This document shows positions 34,991 to 45,478 of a DNA stretch of 64,000 nucleotides, one piece after another. The notes beneath the pieces are model-generated. The model saw only the letters and a list, made by a program, of their open reading frames with translations. It did not search any database and had not been told where the DNA came from. Every line of letters starts with the position of its first letter. The first letter of the stretch is position 1. Source of the DNA: HGM04593 sp045630965. GTDB lineage: Bacteria > Bacteroidota > Bacteroidia > Bacteroidales > Bacteroidaceae. A program made the position numbers and the translations under genes. Where the stretch lies: positions 1-64,000 of the forward strand of contig JAZQTU010000039.1 in the NCBI GenBank assembly GCA_045630965.1. The letters run 5' to 3'.

Positions 34991-36535
34991 ATGTGTAGAG
35001 ATATGATGAAAACTAAAATATATATGTTGCTGATGATGGTGATGCTGGTCACCACATCGTGTCTCGATAAGTTTCCCGAAAGTGCGGTGGCTGAACATGA
35101 GGCAATAACAACTGTAGACCAGGCTGATCAGGCTGTAATCGGTATATACTCTTCTTTCCTGAGCAGTTCTCTCTATAGTGGATTCCTTACACTGTTGCCC
35201 GATATTCAGTGTGATTTTGTCTATGCAGTAAACGGATACTCCAATAATCTCGGCGATATCTGGCGTTGGGACATTCTTGCTACAAATGGACAGATAGAAG
35301 CTGTGTATGGCTCTCTCTATTCTTTGATAGGTAACTGTAATTTCTTGCTTGACAATGCAGAAAAACTGTTCCCGACTCTGGTGGACGATAATGATGTTGA
35401 CCATCTTGAAACCTTGTGTGGCGAGGCGTACTTTGCCCGTGCCCTTGCATACAGTGAACTTATCAAGTTGTTCTGTGTCGATTACAAGGGCGATGATGAA
35501 GCGAAGAATGAATTGGGAGTTGTTTTGAGAACATCATACTACAAGGAGCCGGAAATAAAACGTTCTTCTTTGTATGACTCTTACCAGCAGGTTCTCAAGG
35601 ACCTCGACAAAGCAGCCAAATATCTGGCTCTTGATGAGGATTATGACCCTGCGTATGACGGTGCTCTTTATAATAATGCTGTCTATTTCAATGAGTATAC
35701 GGTGTATGCATTGCGTGCGCGTGTGGCACTTTACATGCGTAACTATGAAGATGCTGTCAAATATTCATCAAAGATTATCGATAGCAACTATTATTCTCTG
35801 TCAAGTACAAGTACACAAATATCTTCAGGAGTAAGTTATTACGACTACATGTGGCAGAATGACCTTGCTACAGAGATTATCTGGAAGGTTGGATTTACCT
35901 CATCTAATTATGGTGGTGCATTGGGAAGTGTATTCTTCAACTATGACTATTCATCTTTCAAGCCGGACTATGTGCCTGCAAAGTGGGTTCTTGATCTCTA
36001 TGATGCAAATGACGGACGCTACAATGCATTCTTTTATGAGACTGCTACCGGTTATAGTCATGGTTTGACTTGGCCGTTGTTGTATAAATATTGGGGAAAT
36101 CAGGATTTGTATGCCGAGGCGCAGCTTCTGAATACATCAATGCCAAAAGTGTTCCGTCTCTCTGAGCAATATCTTATCAGAGCAGAGGCTTACTGCAAGC
36201 TTGAGACTCCTGATTATGCCAAGGCCGGACGTGATATTTCAACATTGCTTTCAGCGCGTTATCTCTCTTCGAACGCTTCTGTTTCAATGAATGCTGACAA
36301 TGCAATGGAACTCATTGAGGAAGAGCGTGTGAAGGAACTGTATATGGAAGGTTTCCGTCTGCAGGATTTGAAACGCTGGGGAAAGGGATTTGAACGTAAA
36401 CCACAGGATCAGTCGCTGAGTAACGGTAGCTCATTGAAGGTTACTGCAGACAATCCTTTGTTTGTATGGCCGATACCGCAGCATGAACTGGAGTCTCCGG
36501 GTGCAGACATTAAACCTAATGAAAGTAACAAATAA
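34991..36535 (+). CDS. SusD/RagB-type surface lipoprotein
   Basis: A 514-aa outer-membrane lipoprotein that caps the SusC barrel and binds substrate. The lipobox is LVTTSC (C24, counted from the ATG at 34991). Starts at 35003 or 35006 (MMKTKIYML) give a more conventional signal peptide. The TPR-like fold is shown by GEAYFARALAYSELIKLFC and the C-terminal EERVKELYMEGFRLQDLKRWGKG motif, followed by the family's final PIPQHELE. The substrate class cannot be read from SusD itself; the neighbours encode a protease instead of glycosidases. Confidence 0.93.
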   Translation: MCRDMMKTKIYMLLMMVMLVTTSCLDKFPESAVAEHEAITTVDQADQAVIGIYSSFLSSSLYSGFLTLLPDIQCDFVYAVNGYSNNLGDIWRWDILATNGQIEAVYGSLYSLIGNCNFLLDNAEKLFPTLVDDNDVDHLETLCGEAYFARALAYSELIKLFCVDYKGDDEAKNELGVVLRTSYYKEPEIKRSSLYDSYQQVLKDLDKAAKYLALDEDYDPAYDGALYNNAVYFNEYTVYALRARVALYMRNYEDAVKYSSKIIDSNYYSLSSTSTQISSGVSYYDYMWQNDLATEIIWKVGFTSSNYGGALGSVFFNYDYSSFKPDYVPAKWVLDLYDANDGRYNAFFYETATGYSHGLTWPLLYKYWGNQDLYAEAQLLNTSMPKVFRLSEQYLIRAEAYCKLETPDYAKAGRDISTLLSARYLSSNASVSMNADNAMELIEEERVKELYMEGFRLQDLKRWGKGFERKPQDQSLSNGSSLKVTADNPLFVWPIPQHELESPGADIKPNESNK

Positions 36536-36547
36536 TCAGGATTGTAT

Positions 36548-37462
36548 ATGAAAAAGAATATATTTACAATAACTATGGCTCTTGTAGCTGTTGTTCTATG
36601 GTTTACAGGCTGTAAACCGGAATATACAACATACACAGGTCCCAATTATATACTTTTTTCCGATACTCTGTATGAAATGGCTGTTGTAGACGATGAGGCT
36701 TACTTCAATCTGCCTGTCGTTGCTACACGTGCGTGCGACTATGACCGCTATATTGCCGTTGAGGTTATTGACTCTGGAAGCAATGCCATTGAGGGAAAAC
36801 ACTATGAGATAGAGTCCAATACAGTTACAATCAAAGCCGGAGAATTGAGGGCAAATGTGCGTGTAAAGGGATATCATAGCAATCTTGAAGTAAGCGATTC
36901 TTTGGGTTTCAGACTACAGCTTCTCGTTCCGGAAGAGGAACAATGGGATATGTACAAGAATACAGCCAATGTGCTTGTAAAGAAGGCATGTAAGTTCGAC
37001 ATAAATGCATTCACAGGATATTGTGTGGTAAGCTCAACATATATCATGAACTTCATGACCGGTGTTGACAATATTCTTGCATACTCCGAAGTTGTTCCCG
37101 ATGAAGAGAATACCATTGTAATCAAAGGCTATTTCTATGAAGGGTATGACTTGAGGATAAAGTTTGATACAACTGATATACACAATCCTCTTATCCGTAT
37201 GGATGAACAGCGTTTTGCCCCGACATCTGAGGCGTTCGGTACTCTTTATGGCGACGGATATATAAATGTGTATCAACCTACAGCTTATACATCATATTAC
37301 AGCAGCTGCGAGAAGTTCATATTCCAATACATGACTCTCTATGTTCCTGGAATGGATAATTCTAAAACACAGACACAGTCAAATACAGTAGGAACTTTTG
37401 TGAATGCCGTTGAATGGATAAGCGAAGATGAGGCTGAAAAAATTAAACGTGAAGGATTCTGA
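36548..37462 (+). CDS. DUF4843/DUF4984-like lipoprotein
   Basis: A 304-aa SPII lipoprotein (lipobox WFTGC, C22). Its beta-rich sequence, with YILFSDTLYEMAVVDDEAYFNLPVVATRACDYDRYIAVEV near the start, resembles the DUF4843 type found right after SusD genes; the C-terminal half looks like the associated DUF4984. The exact function is unknown; such proteins are thought to be accessory surface binding proteins of SusCD systems. I use the ATG at 36548 rather than the TTG at 36542. It is third in the operon. Confidence 0.75.
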   Translation: MKKNIFTITMALVAVVLWFTGCKPEYTTYTGPNYILFSDTLYEMAVVDDEAYFNLPVVATRACDYDRYIAVEVIDSGSNAIEGKHYEIESNTVTIKAGELRANVRVKGYHSNLEVSDSLGFRLQLLVPEEEQWDMYKNTANVLVKKACKFDINAFTGYCVVSSTYIMNFMTGVDNILAYSEVVPDEENTIVIKGYFYEGYDLRIKFDTTDIHNPLIRMDEQRFAPTSEAFGTLYGDGYINVYQPTAYTSYYSSCEKFIFQYMTLYVPGMDNSKTQTQSNTVGTFVNAVEWISEDEAEKIKREGF

Positions 37463-37466
37463 TTTT

Positions 37467-39059
37467 ATGAGAAATATGAATAAGATTGTTATATACATTT
37501 TTGCATTTCTTGCATGTACCGCCTTGTTCTCTTGTGATGAGAAGAATAAGGATGAGGTGAAGAGTGTATTCTTTTTTTCCGACATCAAGGAACTTGACCT
37601 CTCTCTTATTGAAACAGGAGAGAATGCAACCGGTTATTTTACGCTTGATGCAACAGGGAAATGTGTAATCTCAAGTAACAGGATGTGGGTTACATTCTCA
37701 ACAGATGCCAAATCAGAGTTTACTCATTCAGTACAATGTAATGAGACTGTCGATACTGTTTTTGTAAAAGTGAGCAATGAGGCGCGTGATTTTGCAGAGG
37801 CAAATGCTGTCGTAACTCTCTTTGCCAATGACGAAGAACTTGTTGTAGCAACCATAACACGTTCTGCTGCTTCAAAAAAGGTCGTTTTGAAGGATGAATC
37901 CGACAATATCGTGGAGTCAATCAATATTGATAATAAGGCTACCGCATGGATTTGTTTTGATGCAAGTTTCGAGTGTGGCATTATCGACTATCCTGAATGG
38001 ATGGTAGAGCCTGTGGCCGAAAACGGAGGATATCGTTTTGATGTTGTTCAGGAGGCAGTTCCAATGGAGCAAAGCGGTACAATTATGGTCAGCGACAAAT
38101 CTTTTACTAACAAGTATGAGTTTTCTGTGGTCTATGAGGGTATGGACCCTAAAGCAATGAGGATTGATGGTGATTCTCCTTGGGGATGGATTGTTTCACT
38201 CGATGGTAAGGAGTTCAAGAAGGATGAGTCTTCATTGATTGACGGTGAGGATAATACAGTAATAGAGGGCGGCTTGAATATGTCTGTAACCTGTCGTGAC
38301 TATTCTTACGAGATTGTGTTTGCCGAATTTGTATCAGAGACACTATTGATAAAGGATGAGTCGGAAGCATGGGTAAAGGCTACACGCGATGAGGCTGATA
38401 CCAAAAGTGTTCATGTTACAGTAGATGAATGCTCGGCATCATCATCACGCTCCGGATATCTGTTTGCTATTCCTGATGCATTGTTGGATGAATTCAAATC
38501 TGATGTCGAATATGCCAATGAACATGGGTCGGAGAATGTAAGCGACAGCGAAACTGAAGACGCAGAAGAAGAGACTGAAACTGTTTGGGACAGATTTTGG
38601 AATAAATACGAAGCTTGCGTCCTTGCGGAAATTGATCAGAAGGATCAGGGATTCAAAGTATTTGTTGTAGAAAACGATATTGAGACCGAGGTAGTATGCG
38701 AAAGCGATGAGAATGCAGACTACTACGTCAAGTTGAATGGTGAATATACCATTACGGATATCATGGCTTGTGATGTCGAGCTCGGAAAGAGCTATGTCAT
38801 AAACACAAAGCTAACTGCTGATGATTGTGGCTGGACGAGCGAATACGCAAACTACGAGTTCCGTGATATTGACGGTAATGAAATCAGTGAGATGTACTTG
38901 GGCTATCCTTATGTTGAAGAAGATGAGAACGGTTGCTTCAGAGTATATGTGGAGTTGCCTGGTAGCTGGAGCGAGAATCTGAACAGAAACATTGTTCTCC
39001 GTTTGTATACTCCTGATAATGTTAATATTAAGGCTCTCGTTTTGAGAATACAGGAATAA
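37467..39059 (+). CDS. Acidic surface lipoprotein, possibly DUF5003-like
   Basis: A 530-aa SPII lipoprotein (lipobox ALFSC, C23) with the mature start CDEKNKDE, acid-rich as in Bacteroidetes surface-export signals. The N-terminal half appears to hold Ig/BACON-like beta domains with WV or WM strands (MWVTFS, YPEWMVEP). The rest is very acidic, with an E/D run near residues 360-380 (SETEDAEEETETVWD). It looks like the DUF5003-type proteins that accompany SusCD/LRR loci, but I cannot confirm that. No enzymatic motif is seen. The ATG at 37467, 4 bp after the previous stop, gives a normal signal peptide. Confidence 0.65.
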   Translation: MRNMNKIVIYIFAFLACTALFSCDEKNKDEVKSVFFFSDIKELDLSLIETGENATGYFTLDATGKCVISSNRMWVTFSTDAKSEFTHSVQCNETVDTVFVKVSNEARDFAEANAVVTLFANDEELVVATITRSAASKKVVLKDESDNIVESINIDNKATAWICFDASFECGIIDYPEWMVEPVAENGGYRFDVVQEAVPMEQSGTIMVSDKSFTNKYEFSVVYEGMDPKAMRIDGDSPWGWIVSLDGKEFKKDESSLIDGEDNTVIEGGLNMSVTCRDYSYEIVFAEFVSETLLIKDESEAWVKATRDEADTKSVHVTVDECSASSSRSGYLFAIPDALLDEFKSDVEYANEHGSENVSDSETEDAEEETETVWDRFWNKYEACVLAEIDQKDQGFKVFVVENDIETEVVCESDENADYYVKLNGEYTITDIMACDVELGKSYVINTKLTADDCGWTSEYANYEFRDIDGNEISEMYLGYPYVEEDENGCFRVYVELPGSWSENLNRNIVLRLYTPDNVNIKALVLRIQE

Positions 39060-39065
39060 TTGGCT

Positions 39066-41741
39066 ATGAATAAGAAATACATATATTTGCTAACTGTGCT
39101 TATAGCCTCTCTTGTCGGGCTAATAAGCTGTACCGAAAAAGATGACTTTGTCAACGGACAGTACGGTTATGTGCAGTTCAAACTGTACAAAAAGGTGCAG
39201 GATGAGAAACAGAATGCTGTTGCGACACGTGCGGTCGACAGGCTTGAGTATCTTTCCGATGCGCATAAGATAAAAGTGTTCCTCAAATATGAAGGAAATA
39301 TCATAACCCAGACCATGGTGTTGAATTCATATAATGAAGAGAATGCCGAATATGGTTTGCGAAGCGAAAAATTGCGCTTGTTGGAGGGAGACTACTCTTT
39401 CATAGGCTATACTTTGTATGATGAATTCGATAAGGAACTCTTTTCGAGGGATATCTCTGATTGTCTGATAAAGATTGTTCCCGGTGGCATGGCTGTGCAG
39501 AACGTTTATGCCGACGCTGTTGAGCGTGGTCTTGTGTCGTTCAAACTTGTAAAGGAAGGGTTGTCGGCACTGGAAACACGTGCTGAAATTGTTGAGGAGA
39601 GCGAAAGCTATCCGTTCAGCAATATAAGGGTTGCAGACATTACTGTACAGAACACATTTACAAAAGAGAGGACTACTATAAAGAAAGTCCGTGTTGAATA
39701 TGTCAATGACTTTGCCGATGACGCGGAGCCTGGCAAGAACAGGGAGATATCATATGCTCTTTGCGATACAGTCATTTGGTTGAAGGCTGGTACATACCGT
39801 GTTGAAGAGTGTGTTACATATTCCGACAAGAATGGCCGTTCTATGCTTGGAAACGAGTATAACACATCATCGGAAACATTCGAAGTAAAAGATAATCTTT
39901 TGACTAAAGAAGTTAATGTACCTGTATATTTTACCGAAAAGGCGGAGTTTATAAAGGATTATATCGCTCTGAAAAGAATTTGGGAGGCGCTTGACGGTGA
40001 AAACTGGAGATATGCCGGAGAGGCACATACACCGGGTACAAACTGGAATTTCAACAAGGATATCGATCTTTGGGGTGAGCAACCAGGCGTGAGTCTGAAT
40101 GCAGAAGGTCGTGTTGAGGTTATTTCTCTTGAAGGATTTGGAGCCAAAGGTGTTGTCCCCGATAACATCGGTCAGTTGACAGAACTTACAGTCCTTTATC
40201 TTGGCAGCCACTCTGAGATGCTTGGCGGTCATCCTCTGTACGGTCGTTTGACACCGGACATGAGTGCTGAAGCCAAGAAGGCTTTGCGTATGGATTATGC
40301 AGAACAGGTTCTTGACAAGGATTTCCGTCTTGGATTGTCTGAAACATGGCAAAAGACAATAGAACTTGACGATACTCAAACTCCTTTGAGAAAGGGAGTT
40401 TCGCTCAAGCATATCCAGTTTGGTGATATGACAAATGGTATTGTTGGTATCTCCAAGGCTGTAATGCGCTGTACAAAGCTCGAACAGTTCTATATTGCGA
40501 ACTCTCCTATTCGAACCAATGAATTCTTCAGGGAAATAGGGTCTACATCGGAATTCTATGAGGGCAGAGATACATTGACATGGGAAAACATGAAAACTCT
40601 CCTTGATTTGGAGATTTTCAATTGTCCTAACCTTACAGCTTTGCCAATGGATATGCTTGCAAATCTTCCTGAACTGCAGATGCTCAATATTGCATGCAGT
40701 AAAGGTGTTTCCGGCGAACAGCTCAAAGCTGACTGGGAAACTTTTATCAATGGAAAGAGTGGCGAGAAGATTCAGGTGATATACATGGGATATAATAATC
40801 TTAAAGAATTCCCTGTACAGGCTGAACTTGAAAAGATGGTCAAGCTCGGTATGATAGACTGTACAAATAACCAGATTGAGACCCTTCATCCTTTTGGCAA
40901 AAGCATAAATCTTGCGAAGATTTACCTTGACTATAACAAGATAAAGAGTATACCTAGAACTTCGGACGGTTATTTTTGTGGATATACTCAAATGGAGAGT
41001 TTTACAGCTTCTCATAATGAGATTGAGGAGTTCCCTAATATCTTCAATGCAAATTCGGCCTATGTATTCCAGTCTGTAGACTTCTCATATAATAAGATAA
41101 AAGGATTTGAGGATGGTGACGATTTCAAGGGTATCAATGCCTCACAGGTAAACCTTTCCGACAATCATCTCAAGACTTTCCCTGCTATACTGTTCAAGAA
41201 GGATTCTCCAATGAACTATCTTGTGCTTGCAGGTAACGGAATGGAGAAGTTCCCCAAAGGTTCATTGAAGGGTAACAATACCTTTATGCTTGAGGCGCTT
41301 GATTTGAGCTATAACTATCTTACCAAGCTACCAGATGATTTTTCGGCACAGACATTACCATATCTTTCTGGTATCGACCTTAGCTTCAACTCTTTCACGG
41401 AATTCCCTACAGAACCGTTGAGTATAGCCAAATTGTCACGTTTGTTCGTACGATATCAGCGTGACGAGGATGGTAACCGAACTCTCAGGGAGTGGCCTGA
41501 CGGTATTATGTCACAGACTAATTGTCCATCTTTGAACTTCTTGTGTCTCGGTGGTAATGACCTGCGTAAGATTGATGAGACAATCTCTCCCAATGTATTC
41601 TATTTCGAGATTGCCGACAACCCGAGTATATCAATCAATCTGTCATCGGTTTGTGAATACATACGTGCAGGATATTATATGCTGGTGTATGATGTTACAC
41701 AGGACATTCGTGGTTGCGATGCCATTAAACTTGAAAGATAA
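39066..41741 (+). CDS. DUF4458-like leucine-rich-repeat surface lipoprotein
   Basis: An 891-aa SPII lipoprotein (lipobox LISC, C22; mature start CTEKDDF). Residues about 25-290 form a beta-rich N-terminal domain that I think is DUF4458. The remainder is leucine-rich repeats, for example LAKIYLDYNKIKSIP, MESFTASHNEIEEFP, LEALDLSYNYLTKLP and LSGIDLSFNSFTEFP, with about 22-24 residues per turn and an asparagine ladder. LRR solenoids bind proteins, so host or dietary protein recognition at the cell surface is likely. I use the ATG at 39066, not the TTG at 39060. It is the largest soluble gene of the operon. Confidence 0.85.
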   Translation: MNKKYIYLLTVLIASLVGLISCTEKDDFVNGQYGYVQFKLYKKVQDEKQNAVATRAVDRLEYLSDAHKIKVFLKYEGNIITQTMVLNSYNEENAEYGLRSEKLRLLEGDYSFIGYTLYDEFDKELFSRDISDCLIKIVPGGMAVQNVYADAVERGLVSFKLVKEGLSALETRAEIVEESESYPFSNIRVADITVQNTFTKERTTIKKVRVEYVNDFADDAEPGKNREISYALCDTVIWLKAGTYRVEECVTYSDKNGRSMLGNEYNTSSETFEVKDNLLTKEVNVPVYFTEKAEFIKDYIALKRIWEALDGENWRYAGEAHTPGTNWNFNKDIDLWGEQPGVSLNAEGRVEVISLEGFGAKGVVPDNIGQLTELTVLYLGSHSEMLGGHPLYGRLTPDMSAEAKKALRMDYAEQVLDKDFRLGLSETWQKTIELDDTQTPLRKGVSLKHIQFGDMTNGIVGISKAVMRCTKLEQFYIANSPIRTNEFFREIGSTSEFYEGRDTLTWENMKTLLDLEIFNCPNLTALPMDMLANLPELQMLNIACSKGVSGEQLKADWETFINGKSGEKIQVIYMGYNNLKEFPVQAELEKMVKLGMIDCTNNQIETLHPFGKSINLAKIYLDYNKIKSIPRTSDGYFCGYTQMESFTASHNEIEEFPNIFNANSAYVFQSVDFSYNKIKGFEDGDDFKGINASQVNLSDNHLKTFPAILFKKDSPMNYLVLAGNGMEKFPKGSLKGNNTFMLEALDLSYNYLTKLPDDFSAQTLPYLSGIDLSFNSFTEFPTEPLSIAKLSRLFVRYQRDEDGNRTLREWPDGIMSQTNCPSLNFLCLGGNDLRKIDETISPNVFYFEIADNPSISINLSSVCEYIRAGYYMLVYDVTQDIRGCDAIKLER

Positions 41742-41758
41742 TCTCTAACAGGACTATT

Positions 41759-43462
41759 ATGAAACATATAATAAATATTACACTATCTCTTGTAATGGCA
41801 ATGATTGCTGTTGCATGTGTCGATAATGATGACAATACAGGTATCGGCTTTTCGCTAGGTGCTTATGATGCCGATACACTTGATGTTGTCTCTGTCGGTG
41901 GTAAGGAGGTTATATTGGTAGAGACCAATGAGAACTGGACTGCGTCTGTTGACAAACCATGGTTGAGAATATCACCGGCAAATGGTATTGGAACAACTGC
42001 TTGTGAGGTTATTGTTGATTCTTCTCTCATCAATGAAGAGCGTGAAGCATCAATCCGCTTTATGCCGGCAGTCTCTTCGGCAAAGAGTGTCGTTGTAAGA
42101 CAGTACGGATTTGATAAGATAATATCAGTAAAAGATACACTGATAACAGTTGAATCGTCGGGAAAGTACGATGAAAGATACTTTGAAACAGAGATTTCAT
42201 CCAATGTGAAATTCAAGGTCGAATATGATTTTGAAGGCGAAGAGTGGCTCAGTGCAACCAAAAAGGAGATTGAAGGTGCTCCTACAGCTCGTCCTCATAA
42301 TGTAAAACTCCGTTTTGACTGGGAAATGAATACCGAACCCAAGGAGCGCAGGGCTGAAATCAGACTTGTGCCTGTCAATGAAGATGACAAAATTGAGAAA
42401 CAGGCTGTCATTTCGGTGTTGCAGAAACCTGGCGTGAAAATAGAGGATAATCGTGCCGGTGACTCTATCGCATTGATTGTCATAAACGAGAAACTTAACT
42501 GCTGGAGCGGCGCTTGGGATACAAGCGAAAACCTGCAGTACTGGAGCGGTGTGAAGCTTTGGGAAAAGACAGACAAGGGCTTGCCTTGCGCTGATGCTGT
42601 AGGACGTGTACGTTCTGTTGAGTATTTCCTTTTGAACACAAAGGAGAGTATTCCTGCCGAAATTAAACACCTTAAATATCTTGAATCATTGTCAATATCA
42701 AGTAATACCAATACTATGTTGTTGAATATTGACCTTGGGCCTGAGGTCTGCGAGCTTGAGTATCTCAAGAGTTTCCGTATGTTCGCATATGGTCTTGTCT
42801 CTTTGCCTGACGAGTTTGTCAAACTTGGAGATTCTCTTGAAGTTCTTGATTTGAGTGCCAATAATTTCAATTCAATCCCTAAAATACTTACACCGGAAAA
42901 TTTCCCGAAATTGAAATCTCTTGATTTCGTTTCTACAAAGAGATATACTTTCAGTAATTTGAGCAAGAAAAATAGTTATGACGACGGTGTCGGTCTCTAT
43001 TTCAATACTGAAACAGACAACACACTGCGTAGGCTTCTTCTTTGGGAGAATCTTGAGGAACTGGCACTGTCTAACTGCTACATGGAGGGTTCTGTGCCCG
43101 ACTTTACTGTTGGTGAAGAGGGAGTTGTTGCTTATACACAGAAAGATGTTGATGAGTGGGGTGGTGACACAATACAGTATCTTGCCGACAACAATATGCC
43201 AAAGATACTTCCAAAGTGTTCAAGCCTGAGACTTAACCTGAACTTCTTTACAGGAAAGTTGCCCGACTGGTTGCTCTATCACCCCTATTTACTCGAATGG
43301 GGACCGGAAATCCTCATCTTCAACCAATACGAGAAGGGAATCAACACTTCCGGAACAGCAGTTGGCTTTGAGAATGTTCCACTTACATTCGATTATTATT
43401 ACGATGTTTTCCCTGGTATGAGAGAAAAATATGAGCTAAAGGAGGAGGTAAGCTATGAGTAA
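41759..43462 (+). CDS. BACON-like/leucine-rich-repeat surface lipoprotein
   Basis: A 567-aa SPII lipoprotein (lipobox IAVAC, C20; mature start CVDNDDNT). Two BACON-like beta-sandwiches are suggested, one at about 35-120 (ETNENWTASVDKPWLRISPANG, a textbook BACON strand pattern) and one at about 125-225 (SSNVKFKVEYDFEGEEWLSAT). A degenerate LRR region (about 290-520) follows, with SLEVLDLSANNFNSIP and NLEELALSNCYMEGSVP. BACON domains usually act as spacers or as mucin/protein-binding modules. The gene overlaps the protease gene by 8 bp, so the two are translationally coupled. Confidence 0.82.
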   Translation: MKHIINITLSLVMAMIAVACVDNDDNTGIGFSLGAYDADTLDVVSVGGKEVILVETNENWTASVDKPWLRISPANGIGTTACEVIVDSSLINEEREASIRFMPAVSSAKSVVVRQYGFDKIISVKDTLITVESSGKYDERYFETEISSNVKFKVEYDFEGEEWLSATKKEIEGAPTARPHNVKLRFDWEMNTEPKERRAEIRLVPVNEDDKIEKQAVISVLQKPGVKIEDNRAGDSIALIVINEKLNCWSGAWDTSENLQYWSGVKLWEKTDKGLPCADAVGRVRSVEYFLLNTKESIPAEIKHLKYLESLSISSNTNTMLLNIDLGPEVCELEYLKSFRMFAYGLVSLPDEFVKLGDSLEVLDLSANNFNSIPKILTPENFPKLKSLDFVSTKRYTFSNLSKKNSYDDGVGLYFNTETDNTLRRLLLWENLEELALSNCYMEGSVPDFTVGEEGVVAYTQKDVDEWGGDTIQYLADNNMPKILPKCSSLRLNLNFFTGKLPDWLLYHPYLLEWGPEILIFNQYEKGINTSGTAVGFENVPLTFDYYYDVFPGMREKYELKEEVSYE

Positions 43463-45470
43463 TATGAAAAAGATATTTATATATATGCTGTTGTCTGTTG
43501 TTTCTGTTTCGTGCAGCGACAATAGCCTTGACAACGGTTATGTAAAGAACGATTACGATGCTATGACAGCTGGCGCTGTTGAAGGCGAGTTGCTCGTGAA
43601 GTTCGTTCCTGAGATGGAGAATATTCTTGATTCTCACTTCTCGACACGTGCAATAGCAACACGTTCTGGTATTCCGTCAACCGATGAGGTACTGGAAATA
43701 TTGGGCGCCTATCGTCTTGAACGTGTTTTTCCTGTTGACCCTGATACCGAGGAACGTACCCGTGAGGCGGGATTGCACTTGTGGTACAAGGTAAGTTTTG
43801 ACAAGAATATGGACCTGAAGGTTGCTGTTGAACGACTCTCCAAGCTCGGCGAGGTGTCAAAAACACAGTGCAACAGACGCATATACCACATGGGAAGTGG
43901 ACGTCCTGTCTTTGTGAAAAGTGCTGATGAGAGTGTTGCCGAATCTTCTGGCGATTCTGTATTCAATGACCCTGAATTGGATTTGCAGTGGGGATATGTC
44001 AATAAAGGCAATTATGACTTTGAACAGGACTGGGCAAAAACCATTGCAGGCTGTGATGTCAACTGCAGGGAAGCATGGGAGTTGTGTACAGGTGACTCTT
44101 CAATCATTGTCGGCGTAATGGACGAAGGTGTTTTCATTGATCACCCCGACCTGGCTGCAAACATTTGGGTGAATGAGGACGAGGTTTACGGTTCGTATGA
44201 AGACAAGGATGGTAATGGCTTCAATGGTGACCGCCATGGCTATAATTTTGCAACAGACAGAGGATACATCTCTTCAACAGGTTCAACTGACAGCGGTCAC
44301 GGTACACACGTAGCCGGTACAATTGCTGCGGTAAACAATAACGGTATAGGTGTCTGCGGTATTGCTGGCGGTGATGCAGCGAAGGGTCAAAAGGGTGTAA
44401 GGATAATGTCATTGCAGATATTCGACGACAGCCGTGCATCTACTGTTGCCCTTGAAGCAAAGGCTTTCAAATATGCAGCCGACAACGGTGCCGTAATCAT
44501 GCAGTGCAGTTGGGGATATAACTCTGCTTATGCCAATGCTGTGCAAGGCTATGCACCCGGACCTGCAACAGAAAAGGAGTGGGAGACACTCTATCCGCTT
44601 GAGAAGGAGGCTATTGACTACTTTATAGAGAATGCCGGTTCACCTAATGGTGTCATTGACGGTGGTATTGTTGTTTTTGCCGCAGGTAACGAGTCTGCCG
44701 GAATGCCGGCTTTCCCTGGCGCATACAAGAAGTGTCTCTCAGTTAGTGCTATAGCACCGGACTATACACCGGCTTCATATACCGACTACGGTGTGGATGT
44801 GGATTTTACAGCTCCAGGTGGCGACGGTGATTACTACGGTAAACCCGGTAGTGCTTATGAAAACGGAAGCATGATATATTCAACCTTGACTTTGGAAGGC
44901 AAGGCATGTTACGGATATTACGAAGGTACATCAATGGCGTGTCCTCATGTTTCAGGTGTCATAGCCTTGGGACTCTCATATGCTGCGCAGAAACGCCGTC
45001 ACTTCACAGCCGAGGAGTTCATTGCTCTTATGGGTGATAATTCCGATGATATCGAGGAGTATTTCGTTGATGATAAATTTACATACTACAACCACTCTTC
45101 GCCCGGTTCGTTTGCGACAAAGACTCCATTGGCAAAGTACAAAGGCAAGATGGGTAAGCTTGTTAATGCCGGTAAACTGTTGAATGCCATAGAGGGTGCA
45201 GGAAGGGATATGAAACTTCCAAATGTGTATGTGGCACCAGAAGAGGACGTTGAAATAGAACTCTCACGTTTCTTTGTGAACGGTGAGTCTTTGAAATACT
45301 CATGTGACGTTGCAGATAAGACTGTTGCTACGGCTGTTCTTGACGGTACCAAGCTTGTTGTGAGTGGTCTTAAAGAGGGCTTTACCATACTTGTTGTTAC
45401 TGTTGGTGGTGTTGAGCATACAGTGAATGTGACTGTACGTAGCGGAGTCAATAACGGGGGCTGGATGTAA
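43455..45470 (+). CDS. Surface-anchored subtilisin-like (S8) serine protease
   Basis: A 671-aa SPII lipoprotein protease (lipobox SVSC, C20; mature start CSDNSLDN). A propeptide-like region (about 40-150) carries GELLVKF and the alternating pattern of an I9-like inhibitor. The catalytic triad is D223 (VGVMDEGVFIDHPD), H282 (GHGTHVAGT) and S493 (GTSMACPHVSG), with oxyanion N412 (AAGNES), so it should be active. The aspartate motif has DEG in place of the usual DTG, as in several Bacteroidetes S8 enzymes. A C-terminal Ig-like domain (about 590-665) follows. A GGAGGAGG stretch lies 7-14 bp before the ATG at 43455; an in-frame ATG at 43464 is an alternative. Confidence 0.92.
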   Translation: MSNMKKIFIYMLLSVVSVSCSDNSLDNGYVKNDYDAMTAGAVEGELLVKFVPEMENILDSHFSTRAIATRSGIPSTDEVLEILGAYRLERVFPVDPDTEERTREAGLHLWYKVSFDKNMDLKVAVERLSKLGEVSKTQCNRRIYHMGSGRPVFVKSADESVAESSGDSVFNDPELDLQWGYVNKGNYDFEQDWAKTIAGCDVNCREAWELCTGDSSIIVGVMDEGVFIDHPDLAANIWVNEDEVYGSYEDKDGNGFNGDRHGYNFATDRGYISSTGSTDSGHGTHVAGTIAAVNNNGIGVCGIAGGDAAKGQKGVRIMSLQIFDDSRASTVALEAKAFKYAADNGAVIMQCSWGYNSAYANAVQGYAPGPATEKEWETLYPLEKEAIDYFIENAGSPNGVIDGGIVVFAAGNESAGMPAFPGAYKKCLSVSAIAPDYTPASYTDYGVDVDFTAPGGDGDYYGKPGSAYENGSMIYSTLTLEGKACYGYYEGTSMACPHVSGVIALGLSYAAQKRRHFTAEEFIALMGDNSDDIEEYFVDDKFTYYNHSSPGSFATKTPLAKYKGKMGKLVNAGKLLNAIEGAGRDMKLPNVYVAPEEDVEIELSRFFVNGESLKYSCDVADKTVATAVLDGTKLVVSGLKEGFTILVVTVGGVEHTVNVTVRSGVNNGGWM

Positions 45471-45478
45471 GTTTTGCC

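Noticed and set aside
43440..43464. GGAGGAGG before the subtilisin start as a strong Shine-Dalgarno
   Set aside because: Spacing is acceptable, but the bases also encode the end of the upstream protein and Bacteroidetes rarely depend on such sites; I mention it only as start support.
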